DNA of 64,000 bases, taken from Bifidobacterium magnum (lineage in GTDB: Bacteria > Actinomycetota > Actinomycetes > Actinomycetales > Bifidobacteriaceae). The stretch is from positions 433,047-497,046 of the forward strand of contig NZ_JGZB01000004.1 of NCBI RefSeq assembly GCF_000741255.1, given 5' to 3'. Every line of letters starts with the position of its first letter. Position 1 is the stretch's first letter. A program made the position numbers and the translations under genes. This document shows positions 11,186 through 20,531 of this stretch, piece by piece. Below the pieces are notes generated by a model, which was given only the letters and a program-made list of their open reading frames with translations, made no database searches and was not told the DNA's origin.

Positions 11186-12469
11186 TCACTCGCTTACTGC
11201 CGCCAGCGCCTGGTCGAGATCGTCAATAATATCTTGCGCGTTTTCAATGCCGCAGCTCAGGCGCACGAGATCGATGCCCACGCCGGCTTCCTCGAGCTGC
11301 TGCTCGGTGAGCTGGCGGTGCGTGGTGCCGGCCGGATACAGCGTGCACGAGCGTGCGTCCGCGACATGCGTGGCAATGGAGACAAGCTTCAAATGGTCCA
11401 GCATGGCGGACACTTTTTCACGGCCGCCCGGCACACCGAACGCAATCACGCCGCAAGTACCGTGCGGCATGTAGCGTTCCGCGAGCTCATGATTGCGGTC
11501 TTCGGGAAGGCCCGGGAAATGCACCCAGGAAATGCGCGGGTCCTGGGCCAGCCATTCCGCGACTTTCTGGGCGTTTTCGCAATGCTTGGCCATGCGCACG
11601 GCGAGAGACTCCAAATGCATGCCCATAATCCACGAATTGACGGGAGCGGGCGTGGATCCGAAGTCGCGCATCAGCTGTGCGGTCGCCTTGGTGATGAACG
11701 CCGCCGGACCAAAGTCTTGCGCATAGCGGACGCCGTGATAGGAGTCGTCCGGCTCGGTCAATCCCGGGAATTTGTCGGCGTGCGCAAGCCAATCGAAGTT
11801 TCCGGAGTCCACAATGGCGCCGCCCACGCACGAGCCGTGGCCGTCCATGTATTTGGTGGTGGCGTGCGTCACAATGTCGGCGCCGAATTCGAACGGGCGG
11901 CAGTTGATCGGGGTCGGGAACGTGTTGTCCACGATTAACGGGACGCCGTGACGATGCGCGGCGGAAGCGAATTTGTCGAAATCGAGCACGATGACGGCCG
12001 GATTGGAAACGGACTCGGCGAACACGGCCTTGGTGTTGGGCTGGAATGCGGCTTCCAGCTCTTCCTCGCTGCACTCCGGGCTTACGAATGTGCAGGTGAT
12101 GCCCATCTTTCGCATCGTCACGTTCAACAGATTGAATGTGCCGCCGTAAATGGCGCTGGAGGAGACGATATGGTCGCCGGCATTGCAAATGTTGAACAGC
12201 GCGAAGAAATTCGCGGCCTGTCCCGAAGAGGTGAGCATGGCCGCCACGCCGCCTTCGAGTTCACAAATTTTCGCGGCCACCGTATCGTTGGTCGGGTTTT
12301 GCAGTCGCGTATAGAAATAGCCGGTTTCCGAAAGGTCGAACAGGTGGCTCATCTGTTCGCTCGACGTGTACTTGAAGGTGGTGGCCTGGATGATCGGCGG
12401 CGTGCGGGACTCGCCGTTGCCCGGATGGTAGCCGCCCTGTACGCAGATCGTGTCGATTTGTTCACTCAT
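11186..12469 (-). CDS. metY: O-acetylhomoserine sulfhydrylase / aminocarboxypropyltransferase (MetY)
   Basis: A 427-residue PLP enzyme of the Cys/Met metabolism family that makes homocysteine from O-acetylhomoserine and sulfide, and may also act on O-acetylserine. The PLP-binding Lys lies in HATTKYMDGHG. Other family marks are TRLQNPT near the N-terminus, SSAIYGGT and the closing VRLSCGIENAQDII. The ATG at 12469, 28 codons inside the longest frame, is preferred because family similarity begins with MSEQIDTICVQGGY and GGGAAAG lies upstream. It is separated from def by 24 bases and could be cotranscribed with it. Confidence 0.92.
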   Translation of the reverse strand: MSEQIDTICVQGGYHPGNGESRTPPIIQATTFKYTSSEQMSHLFDLSETGYFYTRLQNPTNDTVAAKICELEGGVAAMLTSSGQAANFFALFNICNAGDHIVSSSAIYGGTFNLLNVTMRKMGITCTFVSPECSEEELEAAFQPNTKAVFAESVSNPAVIVLDFDKFASAAHRHGVPLIVDNTFPTPINCRPFEFGADIVTHATTKYMDGHGSCVGGAIVDSGNFDWLAHADKFPGLTEPDDSYHGVRYAQDFGPAAFITKATAQLMRDFGSTPAPVNSWIMGMHLESLAVRMAKHCENAQKVAEWLAQDPRISWVHFPGLPEDRNHELAERYMPHGTCGVIAFGVPGGREKVSAMLDHLKLVSIATHVADARSCTLYPAGTTHRQLTEQQLEEAGVGIDLVRLSCGIENAQDIIDDLDQALAAVSE

Positions 12470-12673
12470 AGTATGGTTCGCTTTCCCGAGAATTGGTAAT
12501 GAGTTGGCGACACTGTAACACGCACGATTTGTGCGATTGGCGGCGGCGTCCATTTTGTGGGAGAGCGGTGTTCGCTTGCGGCGTAATTTGGCTTCGGTGT
12601 GTCACTTTGTAAAACCGTTGAATAACTAGTTTTCCGTAGGGGATTACGTATTTTAATTATTTAATTTAACGGT
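12470..12673. other. Spacer between metY and the sugar transporter, AT-rich half
   Basis: No gene is seen. AAACCGTT at 12612-12619 and its reverse complement AACGGTTT at 12668-12675 are spaced 48 bases apart on either side of a strongly AT-rich tract, just before the -35 box of the transporter promoter. They may be paired half-sites for a regulator. Confidence 0.4.
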
Positions 12674-12733
12674 TTGACTATATTGTGGTGATGCGTTTAC
12701 TATGTCGCGTGAACCAAACAGTGAATGGTTTAC
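12674..12733 (+). promoter_or_regulatory. Promoter and candidate operator of the sugar transporter
   Basis: TTGACT at 12674-12679 and TACTAT at 12698-12703 are spaced by 18 bases. Just downstream, 12709-12733 holds an imperfect palindrome with GTGAACCA and TGGTTTAC arms (7 of 8 matched) around nine bases. The palindrome lies where a repressor would block early transcription; the regulator is unknown, with the LacI or ROK proteins of this island as candidates. Confidence 0.55.
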
Positions 12734-12834
12734 AACTCAGACAACGATGAAGCAAAGCAGCCTCACCGCTTGATGGGCGAGGCCGTGGCGCTTAATGACG
12801 AGCGTTGCGGCCCAAGAGAAAAGAAAGGGTTGCA

Positions 12835-14253
12835 ATGGCAGCAACGACACATCGACTACCGAAGGGCGTCGTCTATTTCTTTGGCGCGCTTGGCGGTCTT
12901 CTATTTGGTTACGATACCGGTGTAATTTCCGGTGCAATTCTGTTCATTGAAAAGCAGATGGACCTCGGTTCCTGGGGACAGGGCTGGGTCGTGTCCGCTG
13001 TGTTGTTGGGCGCAGTGCTCGGCGCGCTGTTCATCGGCCCGCTTTCGGACCGTTTGGGCCGCCGCAAGCTGCTGCTCATTTCCGCATTGATCTTCGTGAT
13101 TGGCGCGCTGGGCTCCGCTTTCGCTCCGGAAGTCTGGACGCTGCTGATCTCCCGTGTGATCCTCGGCCTCGCCGTGGGCGCCGCCTCCGCACTGATCCCG
13201 ACCTACTTGAGCGAGCTGTCCCAGGCGAGCAAGCGCGGTACGGTCTCGGGCCTGTTCCAGCTCATGGTTATGACGGGCATTTTCCTGGCGTATGTCACCA
13301 ACTACACGTTCTCGGGCATGTATACGGGCTGGCGCTGGATGCTCGGCTGCGCGGCCGTGCCGGCAGTAGTGCTGTTCTTCGGCGGTCTGTTCCTGCCGGA
13401 ATCCCCGCGTTACCTTGTGCGTACGGGCCAGATGCAGGAAGCGCGCCACGTGCTCAACGGCATCTACGACAACAATAGTGCCGCAGTCAAGGAAGAGCTG
13501 GACGGCATCCAGCGTCAGGCCCAGATCGAAGGCGAAAGCGGTGGCTGGCATGAGCTGTTCACCAAGAAGACGGTTCGCCCGGCTCTCGTTCTCGGCATTG
13601 GTCTGGCCATCTTCCAGCAGGTCATGGGCTGCAACACCGTGCTGTACTACGCTCCGACCATCTTTACGGCAGTCGGCTTCGGCGTGTCCGCGGCATTGCT
13701 TGCCCACATCGGCATCGGCGTGTTCAACGTGATCGTGACGGCCATCGCCATCGCCATCATGGACAAGGTCAACCGTCGCACCATGCTGATCGTTGGCGCT
13801 GTCGGCATGGCCGTCTCGCTGTTCGTCATGAGCATCGCCATGCGCATGTCCGACGGCTCCCAGCTTGCCGCAATCGTGTGCGTGGTGGCCCTGACCGTGT
13901 ACATCGCGTTCTTCTCCGGCACATGGGGCCCGGTCATGTGGATCATGATCGGCGAGGCGTTCCCGCTGAACGTGCGTGGTCTTGGCAACTCGTTTGCGAG
14001 CGCCGTGAACTGGACCGCCAACGCGATCGTGTCCGTTACCTTCCCGTTCCTGCTCGACCTGTTCGGCACGGGCAGCCTGTTCATTGGCTATGGCGTGCTG
14101 TGCCTCGTTTCCATCTGGTTCGTGCGCAAGTACGTCTTCGAGACGCGCAACCGTTCTCTGGAAGAGATTGAAGCCGATCTTCGCGCCCGCGCCGGTGTGG
14201 AGAAGGAACAGATCAACGATTATTCGGAATGGACTCCGGCTCAGGCCGTCTGA
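12835..14253 (+). CDS. Sugar-porter MFS transporter, probably sugar:proton symporter (xylose?)
   Basis: A 472-residue protein of the MFS sugar porter family with about 12 membrane segments. Family motifs are DTGVISGAI in helix 1, DRLGRRKLLL after helix 2, PESPRYLV at the end of helix 6 and QQVMGCNTVLYYAPTIF in helix 7. The start at 12835 has AAAGGG upstream; an in-frame ATG at 12805 gives a charged extension not seen in the family. The substrate cannot be read directly. Its position at the head of a xylose island, and similarity of layout to XylE-type symporters, make D-xylose a reasonable guess. A large cytosolic loop lies near 200-250. Confidence 0.88.
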   Translation: MAATTHRLPKGVVYFFGALGGLLFGYDTGVISGAILFIEKQMDLGSWGQGWVVSAVLLGAVLGALFIGPLSDRLGRRKLLLISALIFVIGALGSAFAPEVWTLLISRVILGLAVGAASALIPTYLSELSQASKRGTVSGLFQLMVMTGIFLAYVTNYTFSGMYTGWRWMLGCAAVPAVVLFFGGLFLPESPRYLVRTGQMQEARHVLNGIYDNNSAAVKEELDGIQRQAQIEGESGGWHELFTKKTVRPALVLGIGLAIFQQVMGCNTVLYYAPTIFTAVGFGVSAALLAHIGIGVFNVIVTAIAIAIMDKVNRRTMLIVGAVGMAVSLFVMSIAMRMSDGSQLAAIVCVVALTVYIAFFSGTWGPVMWIMIGEAFPLNVRGLGNSFASAVNWTANAIVSVTFPFLLDLFGTGSLFIGYGVLCLVSIWFVRKYVFETRNRSLEEIEADLRARAGVEKEQINDYSEWTPAQAV

Positions 14254-14320
14254 TATTCCCGAATTCGGATATCTATAGCAATCGCCGCCACGAGGAAACT
14301 CGTGGCGGCGATTGTGTTGT

Positions 14321-15983
14321 TTAGGCCATGTCCTCGTCTTCTCGGACCAGCGGAATTTCGAAGGGGGAGGCCGGCAGTCCCTGCCGGTTTTCCAGAATGA
14401 GGTCGGGGCATTCCTCCCACGCGTAGCGGATCATGGGGATAGTGGGCGCGCGGTATCCGTCGCGTATGCGCAATCCCGACTCCGCATACAGGAAATGGAT
14501 GAAGATGACGTTGTCGCGGCTTAGCGTCGCATGCCAGGTAAACGGTCCCATGGGCTCTTCTCCTGAATGGTGGGCCAACGCCATCGCGGCCGTGGCGGCC
14601 CGTTCTGCCACCGTGAGCTTGTCGGTGGGATGCAGGTCGTTGTCTTCGCCAACGTCGGCCGTGGTGACAAGCGCCGTGTTGGCCAAAGTCATGATGCGGC
14701 GCTGCTCGTTGCGCAGGCGCGCCCAGTCATGGAATGGTTCGAGCGCCAGGTTGGGCAACTGTACGGCAAAAAACGGCGCGTTCGGCGTGGTGAACAGTTC
14801 ACGCCAGCATTGGGCCAGCGCGACAAGTTTGTCGCCATACATGCGCGGCTCGTAGGTGTTGGATTCGCCCTGATACCATACGAAGCCCGTGACATGGGCG
14901 TTGCCCCAAGGTGCAAGCACGGCGTTGTAAGGGGCGGCGGGTTTGTATTGGAAAAACGTGTCCTGCCGGCGCATGCGGAAGAACATGGAGCGCTTGAACC
15001 GCCAAGTGCTCGGCGTATCGCAGTCGATTACGCCGAGCGGTGCGGATGTGGCGGCGTCCATGCTCGGTTCGAATACGGTGATCGTGTGCGTCTTGCCCGA
15101 CGTCAGGCCTCCCGTGCCGTAATGTACTTTGAGCCGGATCGTGATCTGCAAGGTGTCGTCAAGACGGTCGATGCGATAGATGCGCGGCGGATATTGGTAT
15201 CCGGTTTGGCCGATCAGCGTTCCGTTAACGTATATTTCATCGGCATCCTGCATGGTGCCGAAATTGAGTACGCCCGATTTTCCGACGAATTCACGGGGAA
15301 CGCGGACGGTGCCGCGGATCCAGATGACGCCGGGCTGGCGCAATTCCGGTTGGGCCGTGTCCGTCAAACGCATTGTCGACCAGTCGGCGTCGTCATATTC
15401 GGGCGCGTTCCAGCGTTGCGCCAGACCCGTGTCGTATTCGTCTATCTCACGGTCGTATTCGGCGTCGTTGCGCGCGTCTGCTTGGCGTATGCGTTCGACA
15501 AACGTGTCGTTGCGCAATTCCCGTACGGATCCAGCGCATGCCGGCGCAATCCGATTGCGGACCATGGAAATTGAAAGCTTCGGGAGCCTGAAATACGCGG
15601 ATGGACATGTCGGTGGCGTCTTCGATCGCCCTCGGGAAACGGGACAAGACGCGCCGGAGGGGAAGCTGGGCGTTGGATTGGCCTCCCACCACCCATATTT
15701 CACCAAAACTCACGTCTTCGATACGCACGCTATGCACCGAAGTGAAAACGGTGAGTACGGCTCCCGTACCGGCCGGCTGCGCGGGCATCGTGATGGCGAA
15801 TGCGCCGTCGGCTGTACTCGTTGCGGATGCGGTGACAGCTTCGCCGCCTGCGGCTGGCTCCAGTCGTGCGCTGACGGGTGTGCTGGGTGCGGTCCATCCC
15901 CACACGAGGAAATCCCGGTCGCGTTGGATGACCATGCCGTCGGCGAATATTGCGGGCAGAACCATGCTGGGAGTTGTTTCCAT
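14321..15983 (-). pseudogene. Broken SGNH acetyl esterase (sialate O-acetylesterase / acetylxylan esterase type)
   Basis: The N-terminal part (15983 down to about 15531) has the catalytic-Ser motif GGQSNAQLPL (Ser 103). It then loses similarity. The C-terminal part continues in another frame from about LRNDTFVERIRQ to 14321 and includes GFVWYQGESNTYEP and the Asp-His motif DLHPTDK. Compared with the intact paralog at 27105-29012, roughly 65-75 residues, including the block corresponding to VGYYFARVL...LGGSPIASWM, are missing at the junction. A deletion with a frame change explains this. The product would lack part of the active site. It would once have removed acetyl groups from xylan oligosaccharides. 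Confidence 0.85.
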
Positions 15984-15994
15984 ATGATGTCTCC

Positions 15995-16892
15995 TTACGC
16001 TGTGACCATGTCGGGGTCGGAGAAGAACTGTTGGGGCTTGCTTGCCGAGGAACTGTTCGCGTCGGCATGCGTGGCGTCCTCGAAGTCTTGTTGTACCTGG
16101 TCTTCGGGGATGAACTTGTGCAACTTGTTGTAAGCCACGCCAGTCAAGGATTCGACGGTACGGCGCACTTCAGGCTTGACACTTTCGGGATCGCCGCCCT
16201 CACACAGGCGCTGGACCTCGTCGATAAGCACCTTGTGCGTCTTCTTGTTCAAAGCGAAGCGCAAGGCGATCACAAGCGCCACCAGGCTAAGCGAACACAC
16301 GCCGAACAACAGGATGTTGGCGATGGCCATCTGTACGCTGGCCGTCTGCGCTTCGGCGCTGGACTGGAATCCGACCTTGTCGAGCATGAAACCGACGGCG
16401 ATGCCGGCGATCGAGGAGGTGGCCTTGGCACGGTCCGTGGTGCGGTCGCGCCAGTCCTGCTTCGAGTTGTAGACGAACGCTCGCCAGATGACCGTGCCAC
16501 CATATGGCGCGAGCGCTTCGGCGAGCATGTTGGCGCCGTCCGCATGCGTGCGACCATACTGGTAGGGGCCCGGTTCGCCTTCCGAGTCCGCCTTGACAAG
16601 GAATCCGCCGAACTGGGGAATGGTGCGATAAATGTCTGTGGCGATATCCGCCCGCCATTGGCGTACGGCGGGATCAAGCGGATCGGAGGTGGGCAGTCCT
16701 CCGATGCGGCGCGGGGCGCCGAAGAAGATGCTCAAATAGGTGGCGACGCCGAAGCTGGAGAACAGGTCGGCCACTTCCTTGACCTGGTCGAGATGAGGGT
16801 GGGCGATAAGCGAGGCGCCCAGGCGAGTGGCGGGAGGTCTTTTCCCTGCGCCTAGTGGAGCGCGAGAGTACGGCACCGTTGATGATCGACAA
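15995..16892 (-). pseudogene. Chimeric remnant: GH67 alpha-glucuronidase fragment fused to the tail of a GPH-type sugar transporter
   Basis: A continuous frame runs from 16876 to 15995. Residues about 27-152 match the catalytic core of GH67 alpha-glucuronidase: [15 protein letters not shown], then [20 protein letters not shown] with the acidic residues, then [14 protein letters not shown]. At about base 16420 the text switches to [15 protein letters not shown] with two membrane segments and a charged tail typical of GPH (glycoside-pentoside-hexuronide) transporters such as YicJ/UidB. Traces of upstream GH67 sequence (INGAVL) appear in another frame at 16892. Both genes have lost most of their length, and a deletion between neighbours joined them. 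No activity is expected. Confidence 0.82.
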
Positions 16893-16960
16893 GGCGCGAA
16901 AGGAGGGGTGAATTTTTTTTACCGGCGTGTCAGAATTGTTGAAAAACGGCTATTTTCCAA

Positions 16961-16975
16961 CGAAAACACTGTATA
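16961..16975. promoter_or_regulatory. Possible upstream operator half-site before xylA
   Basis: CGAAAAC at 16961-16967, with TTTTC five bases before it, repeats the half-site found in the ABC importer promoter (21735-21741). It lies just upstream of the xylA -35 box. Seven bases is weak evidence by itself. Confidence 0.25.
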
Positions 16976-16985
16976 GTTCATCGAA

Positions 16986-17015
16986 TTGACAAACATTTGC
17001 ATGAGGTTTTATCAT
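16986..17015 (+). promoter_or_regulatory. xylA promoter
   Basis: TTGACA at 16986-16991 and TATCAT at 17010-17015 with an 18-base spacer. The 5' leader that follows contains TTAGTTCGTTGATCAA at 17030-17045, reminiscent of ROK-type xylose repressor boxes. Confidence 0.7.
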
Positions 17016-17077
17016 AGAGCCATACGATTTAGTTCGTTGATCAAATTAATACACGATCGATCTACAAAGGAGTGATC

Positions 17078-18427
17078 ATGGGATTGTGGGACATCGATAA
17101 GATCGAGTATGTTGGCCGCGAGAAGGGACCGGAAGAGGGTCTTGCGTTCCACTACTTCGATGCTGACAAGGTTGTAGCCGGCAAGAAGATGAAGGACTGG
17201 CTGCGCTTTGGTGTTGCTTGGTGGCACACGTTCGATCAGCAGCTCGTGGATCCGTTCGGTGACGGCACCGCTCAGCGTCCTTGGTACGGCAAGTACTCCG
17301 ACCCGATGGACGAGGCTCTCGCCAAGGTCGATTACGCATTCGAATTCTTCCAGAAGCTCGGCGTGGACTACTTCTGCTTCCACGACCGCGACATCGCCCC
17401 GGAAGGCGACACGCTTCGTGAAACCAACGCCAACCTGCAGCGCGTGGTGGACAAGATCGAAGAGAACATGAAGTCCACCGGCGTCAAGCTGCTGTGGAAC
17501 ACCTCCTCCCTGTTCACCAACCCGCGCTTCGTCTCCGGCGCCGCAACCTCCCCGTACGCTGACATCTACGCTTACGCCGCAGGCCAGCTGAAGAACTCCC
17601 TCGACATCGCCAAGCAGCTCGGCGCCGAGAACTACGTGTTCTGGGGCGGCCGTGAAGGCTACGAGAACCTGTGGGTCACGGACATGACTCGCGAGCAGGA
17701 GCACATGGCCAAGTTCTTCCACATGTGCGTGGATTACGCCAAGCAGATCGGCCTGGACGCCCAGTTCCTCATCGAGCCGAAGGCCAAGGAACCGACGACC
17801 TTCCAGTACGACTTCGACGCAGCGACGACGATGAACTTCCTGCGCACCTACGGCCTGGAGAACGACTTCAAGCTCAACCTGGAAGGCAACCACGCCAACC
17901 TCGCCACCCACACCTACCAGCACGAGATCCGCACCGCCGTGGACGCCGGCATGCTCGGCTCCCTCGACGCCAACCAGGGCGACAAGCTCATCGGCTGGGA
18001 TCTCGACGAGTTCCCGACGGACATCACCGAGACCGTCTCCGTGATGTGGGAAGTCCTCCGCGCCGGCCAGATTGGTCCTCACGGCGGCCTGAACTTCGAC
18101 GCCAAGCCGCGCCGTACCTCCTTCACCTGGCAGGATCTGTTCCGCTCCCACATCGCAGGCATGGACGCCTTCGCGGCCGGCCTCATCGTGGCTGACAAGA
18201 TGCACCAGGACAAGTACATCGAGAACCTCTGGGAGAACCGTTACGCCTCCTTCTCCGAAGGTATCGGCGCAACCGTCGAAGATGGCACGGCAACGCTCGA
18301 GTCCCTCAACGACTACGCCATCGACATCCCGCAGAAGGATCTGCTGGCCGCCACGAAGTCCGATCACCTCGAGTCCGTCAAGGCCACGATCAACAACTTC
18401 ATGATTGACGCTCTGGCCAACGCCTGA
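17078..18427 (+). CDS. xylA: Xylose isomerase
   Basis: A 449-residue TIM-barrel enzyme that turns D-xylose into D-xylulose in the cytosol. Class II features are seen: [11 protein letters not shown] with the catalytic His-Asp pair, [20 protein letters not shown] with a metal-binding Glu, [14 protein letters not shown] and a metal-binding Asp-rich stretch LDANQGD. The ATG at 17078 sits five bases after AAAGGAG; a GTG two codons upstream is in frame but too close to the ribosome site. Codon use is strongly biased to preferred codons, suggesting high expression. It stands alone between its own promoter and a downstream hairpin, and supplies xylulose for the xylulokinase at 31480-33030. Confidence 0.97.
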   Translation: MGLWDIDKIEYVGREKGPEEGLAFHYFDADKVVAGKKMKDWLRFGVAWWHTFDQQLVDPFGDGTAQRPWYGKYSDPMDEALAKVDYAFEFFQKLGVDYFCFHDRDIAPEGDTLRETNANLQRVVDKIEENMKSTGVKLLWNTSSLFTNPRFVSGAATSPYADIYAYAAGQLKNSLDIAKQLGAENYVFWGGREGYENLWVTDMTREQEHMAKFFHMCVDYAKQIGLDAQFLIEPKAKEPTTFQYDFDAATTMNFLRTYGLENDFKLNLEGNHANLATHTYQHEIRTAVDAGMLGSLDANQGDKLIGWDLDEFPTDITETVSVMWEVLRAGQIGPHGGLNFDAKPRRTSFTWQDLFRSHIAGMDAFAAGLIVADKMHQDKYIENLWENRYASFSEGIGATVEDGTATLESLNDYAIDIPQKDLLAATKSDHLESVKATINNFMIDALANA

Positions 18428-18450
18428 GTTTCCAATCACCGTTAAGATGG

Positions 18451-18497
18451 ACGGACTTACCGGAATTTTTCAAGAGTCGGTCAGCCGGTAAGTCCGT
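18451..18497 (+). terminator. Hairpin after xylA
   Basis: A 13-base-pair perfect stem (ACGGACTTACCGG with CCGGTAAGTCCGT) and a 21-base loop, 24 bases after the xylA stop. No T-run follows, so it may protect the message end rather than terminate strongly. Confidence 0.6.
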
Positions 18498-18530
18498 GGC
18501 ATCTGTCCCATGCGGTAGTGCACATTTGAT

Positions 18531-18564
18531 ATTCAAGATTTTCCGTTCATCCAAAATCGTGAAT
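18531..18564. promoter_or_regulatory. Inverted repeat upstream of the first GH43 gene
   Basis: ATTCAAGATTTT and AAAATCGTGAAT match as an inverted repeat at 11 of 12 positions around a 10-base centre. It is followed by TTTGACG, a possible -35 box. Operator function is a guess. Confidence 0.4.
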
Positions 18565-18651
18565 GTTTGACGTACATGTGCACCACCCGCACCTGTTTCC
18601 CCAGAATAATTTTTCTTCGCTTTCCTTTCTTTCTCCTTTCCTCTCTTTCAC

Positions 18652-18687
18652 AATGGGATCGTCCGGGAGTAGGGCGATCCCATTTTT
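18652..18687 (+). terminator. Intrinsic terminator or attenuator ahead of the GH43 gene
   Basis: A 10-base-pair stem (AATGGGATCG with CGATCCCATT), a 13-base loop and a T-run at 18683-18687, only 28 bases before the GH43 start. A pyrimidine-only-like tract of about 42 bases (18609-18650) precedes it. It lies inside the leader of the gene behind it, so it could act as an attenuator. Confidence 0.7.
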
Positions 18688-18714
18688 GTGCGATGCGACA
18701 ACGGAGTCGAGCCC

Positions 18715-20451
18715 ATGGAATCCCTCAATACCTTCACCATCACGAATCCCGCGATTCGTGGCATGGCCCCGGATCCCAGCTGGATCTGGGACGGCGACCT
18801 GGATTGCGCCGTGCTGGTAAATTCCTCGTTTAATACGGTTCCCGGATTGCCGATCCATACTTCTCGTGAACTTGATTGCTGGCAAAACGTAGGCTTTGCG
18901 ATTGACGAGAACATGGCGGCCCGGTTGTTCCTGCCGTTTGTGCAGGATTCTGGCGGCGCGTATGCGCCCACAATCCGCAAAATTCGCGGCCAATATGTTA
19001 TCGCCTGCACCATCGCCCGTTTACAGGACGACGAGGCCCGCGCTGCCGGCGTTGACGAGGCCGAATTGGAACGCTGCCTGCGCGCCAACGGCAACTTCGT
19101 GTTGACGGCGTCCAGCCTTGAAGGGCCGTGGAACGGGCCGTTCTGGATTGAAGGTGCCGAAGGCATTGATCCCGACATTTTCGAGGATGCCAACGGGGAT
19201 GTGTTCTGGACGCAGACGCGGCCCGCACACAATCCCCAATGGGAACAACAGACGGAAGTCTGGACGTGCCGCATTGATCCGCAAACATGGCGCTTTGTGG
19301 ACATGCTCGACGATTTGTCCCAGTCTGAACCATGCAAAACCGTGCTGTGGCGCGGCAGCATGATTGGCGCCGTGTGGTGTGAAGGTCCGCATCTGTACCG
19401 TATGGGGGAGTGGGTGTACCTCATGACCGCCGAAGGTGGTACGAGCCGGGACCATAGCGAAATGATCATGCGCGCCCATGTCGGTGGCGGTTTGCATGCC
19501 GCGATTGATCGTTGGCATGACGAATATGGTGCATGCCGTACGCAGGACGGCGACGCGGTCTTGTGCGAGACCGTGCGCATGTTTGCGACGAATCCCAAGA
19601 ACCCGTTCATCACGCACCGTAATTTGTCCAACATGGCTCCCGTACAATGCGTGGGCCATGCGGATCTTATGCATCATCCCCGCTATGGATGGTGGCTGGC
19701 GTGCCTGGGCGTGCGCGAAAGCGTGCTGGAGACGGGCGCCTCCTGGAATTATGTGGGCCGCGAGACTTTCCTCGCCCCGGTCGCCTGGCAAGTGGATCCG
19801 TCCTGCAATGTGCCGCCGCGCGAGCCGCTGATGCCCTCGCATGAAGATACGTTGGGTTGGCCCGTGTTGCGCGGTTCCCTGGGGCGTCTGCCGGATACGC
19901 TCACCATTGAGCGCGCCAGTGGCGAGCTTGTGGAGGCGTCTGTAGACGCCGACGAATCGAAATTGCAGCTGCTTGACTGGGATGCGCAGCATATTGACGA
20001 TTCCCGCACACTTGCCTTGCCGACCGTGCCGAATATGCGGTATGTGCGCATGGATCGTCTCAATATGGCCATGGCTGTGCCGCAGGGCAAGTCCGTGTCC
20101 CTCTATGAGGACAGCGGACATTATGTGGAATGCCTGTGGGATCCGTCCGAGTCGTTGGTTCGCTGGAAATTGGTGGCGGACCATTGGGTTGACGACCGCA
20201 GCTACACGTGGGGCGATGAGAGCTCGCCATATGAAGAGCCCATGATCCCTGTAGTGATGCTTGCCTATAGCACGCTGTATTTGGGCGCATTGCCGTCTCG
20301 CGTGTGGAACGAATGTGTGGCGGCGGAACATGGATGCACTGTGGCGTGCGTGGCGCGCGAGCTCGATGTGTTCGGTCAGGCCAATGCACAATTCCTGTCG
20401 ACGGAATGGTCGCAAAGCTTTACAGGTTGCCTGCTCGGTGTGGAACAGTAA
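18715..20451 (+). CDS. Glycoside hydrolase family 43 enzyme, probably beta-xylosidase / alpha-arabinofuranosidase
   Basis: A 578-residue enzyme with no signal peptide, so it acts on imported oligosaccharides. The five-bladed propeller acids of GH43 are visible: catalytic base Asp in MAPDPSWIWDGD, the pKa-tuning Asp in GIDPDIFEDANG and the acid Glu in CEGPHLYR. The N-terminal VLVNSSFNTVPGLPIHTSREL is the usual substrate-facing loop of xylosidase-like members. A C-terminal beta-sandwich-like region of about 200 residues follows. The ATG at 18715 has GGAG upstream; an in-frame start at 18688 would lie in the terminator hairpin. It sits between xylA and the divergent regulator. Exact linkage specificity cannot be told. 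Confidence 0.88.
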   Translation: MESLNTFTITNPAIRGMAPDPSWIWDGDLDCAVLVNSSFNTVPGLPIHTSRELDCWQNVGFAIDENMAARLFLPFVQDSGGAYAPTIRKIRGQYVIACTIARLQDDEARAAGVDEAELERCLRANGNFVLTASSLEGPWNGPFWIEGAEGIDPDIFEDANGDVFWTQTRPAHNPQWEQQTEVWTCRIDPQTWRFVDMLDDLSQSEPCKTVLWRGSMIGAVWCEGPHLYRMGEWVYLMTAEGGTSRDHSEMIMRAHVGGGLHAAIDRWHDEYGACRTQDGDAVLCETVRMFATNPKNPFITHRNLSNMAPVQCVGHADLMHHPRYGWWLACLGVRESVLETGASWNYVGRETFLAPVAWQVDPSCNVPPREPLMPSHEDTLGWPVLRGSLGRLPDTLTIERASGELVEASVDADESKLQLLDWDAQHIDDSRTLALPTVPNMRYVRMDRLNMAMAVPQGKSVSLYEDSGHYVECLWDPSESLVRWKLVADHWVDDRSYTWGDESSPYEEPMIPVVMLAYSTLYLGALPSRVWNECVAAEHGCTVACVARELDVFGQANAQFLSTEWSQSFTGCLLGVEQ

Positions 20452-20481
20452 GTGAAACACTGGTAGGCCCCCTATATGAAT

Positions 20482-20520
20482 CTCCCCGGTATCGCGTCTT
20501 AAGCGCGAGATACCGGGGAG
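20482..20520. terminator. Hairpin between convergent GH43 and LacI genes
   Basis: Arms CTCCCCGGTATC and GATACCGGGGAG pair perfectly over 12 bases with a 15-base loop. It lies between the stops of two convergent genes and probably serves both strands, although T-runs are poor. Confidence 0.65.
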
Positions 20521-20531
20521 AGTCATATTGG

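Noticed and set aside
10619..11938. Long 439-codon plus-strand frame opposite def and metY
   Set aside because: It runs antisense to two clearly recognised genes and has His/Arg/Gly-rich, family-free composition, typical of a high-GC shadow frame.
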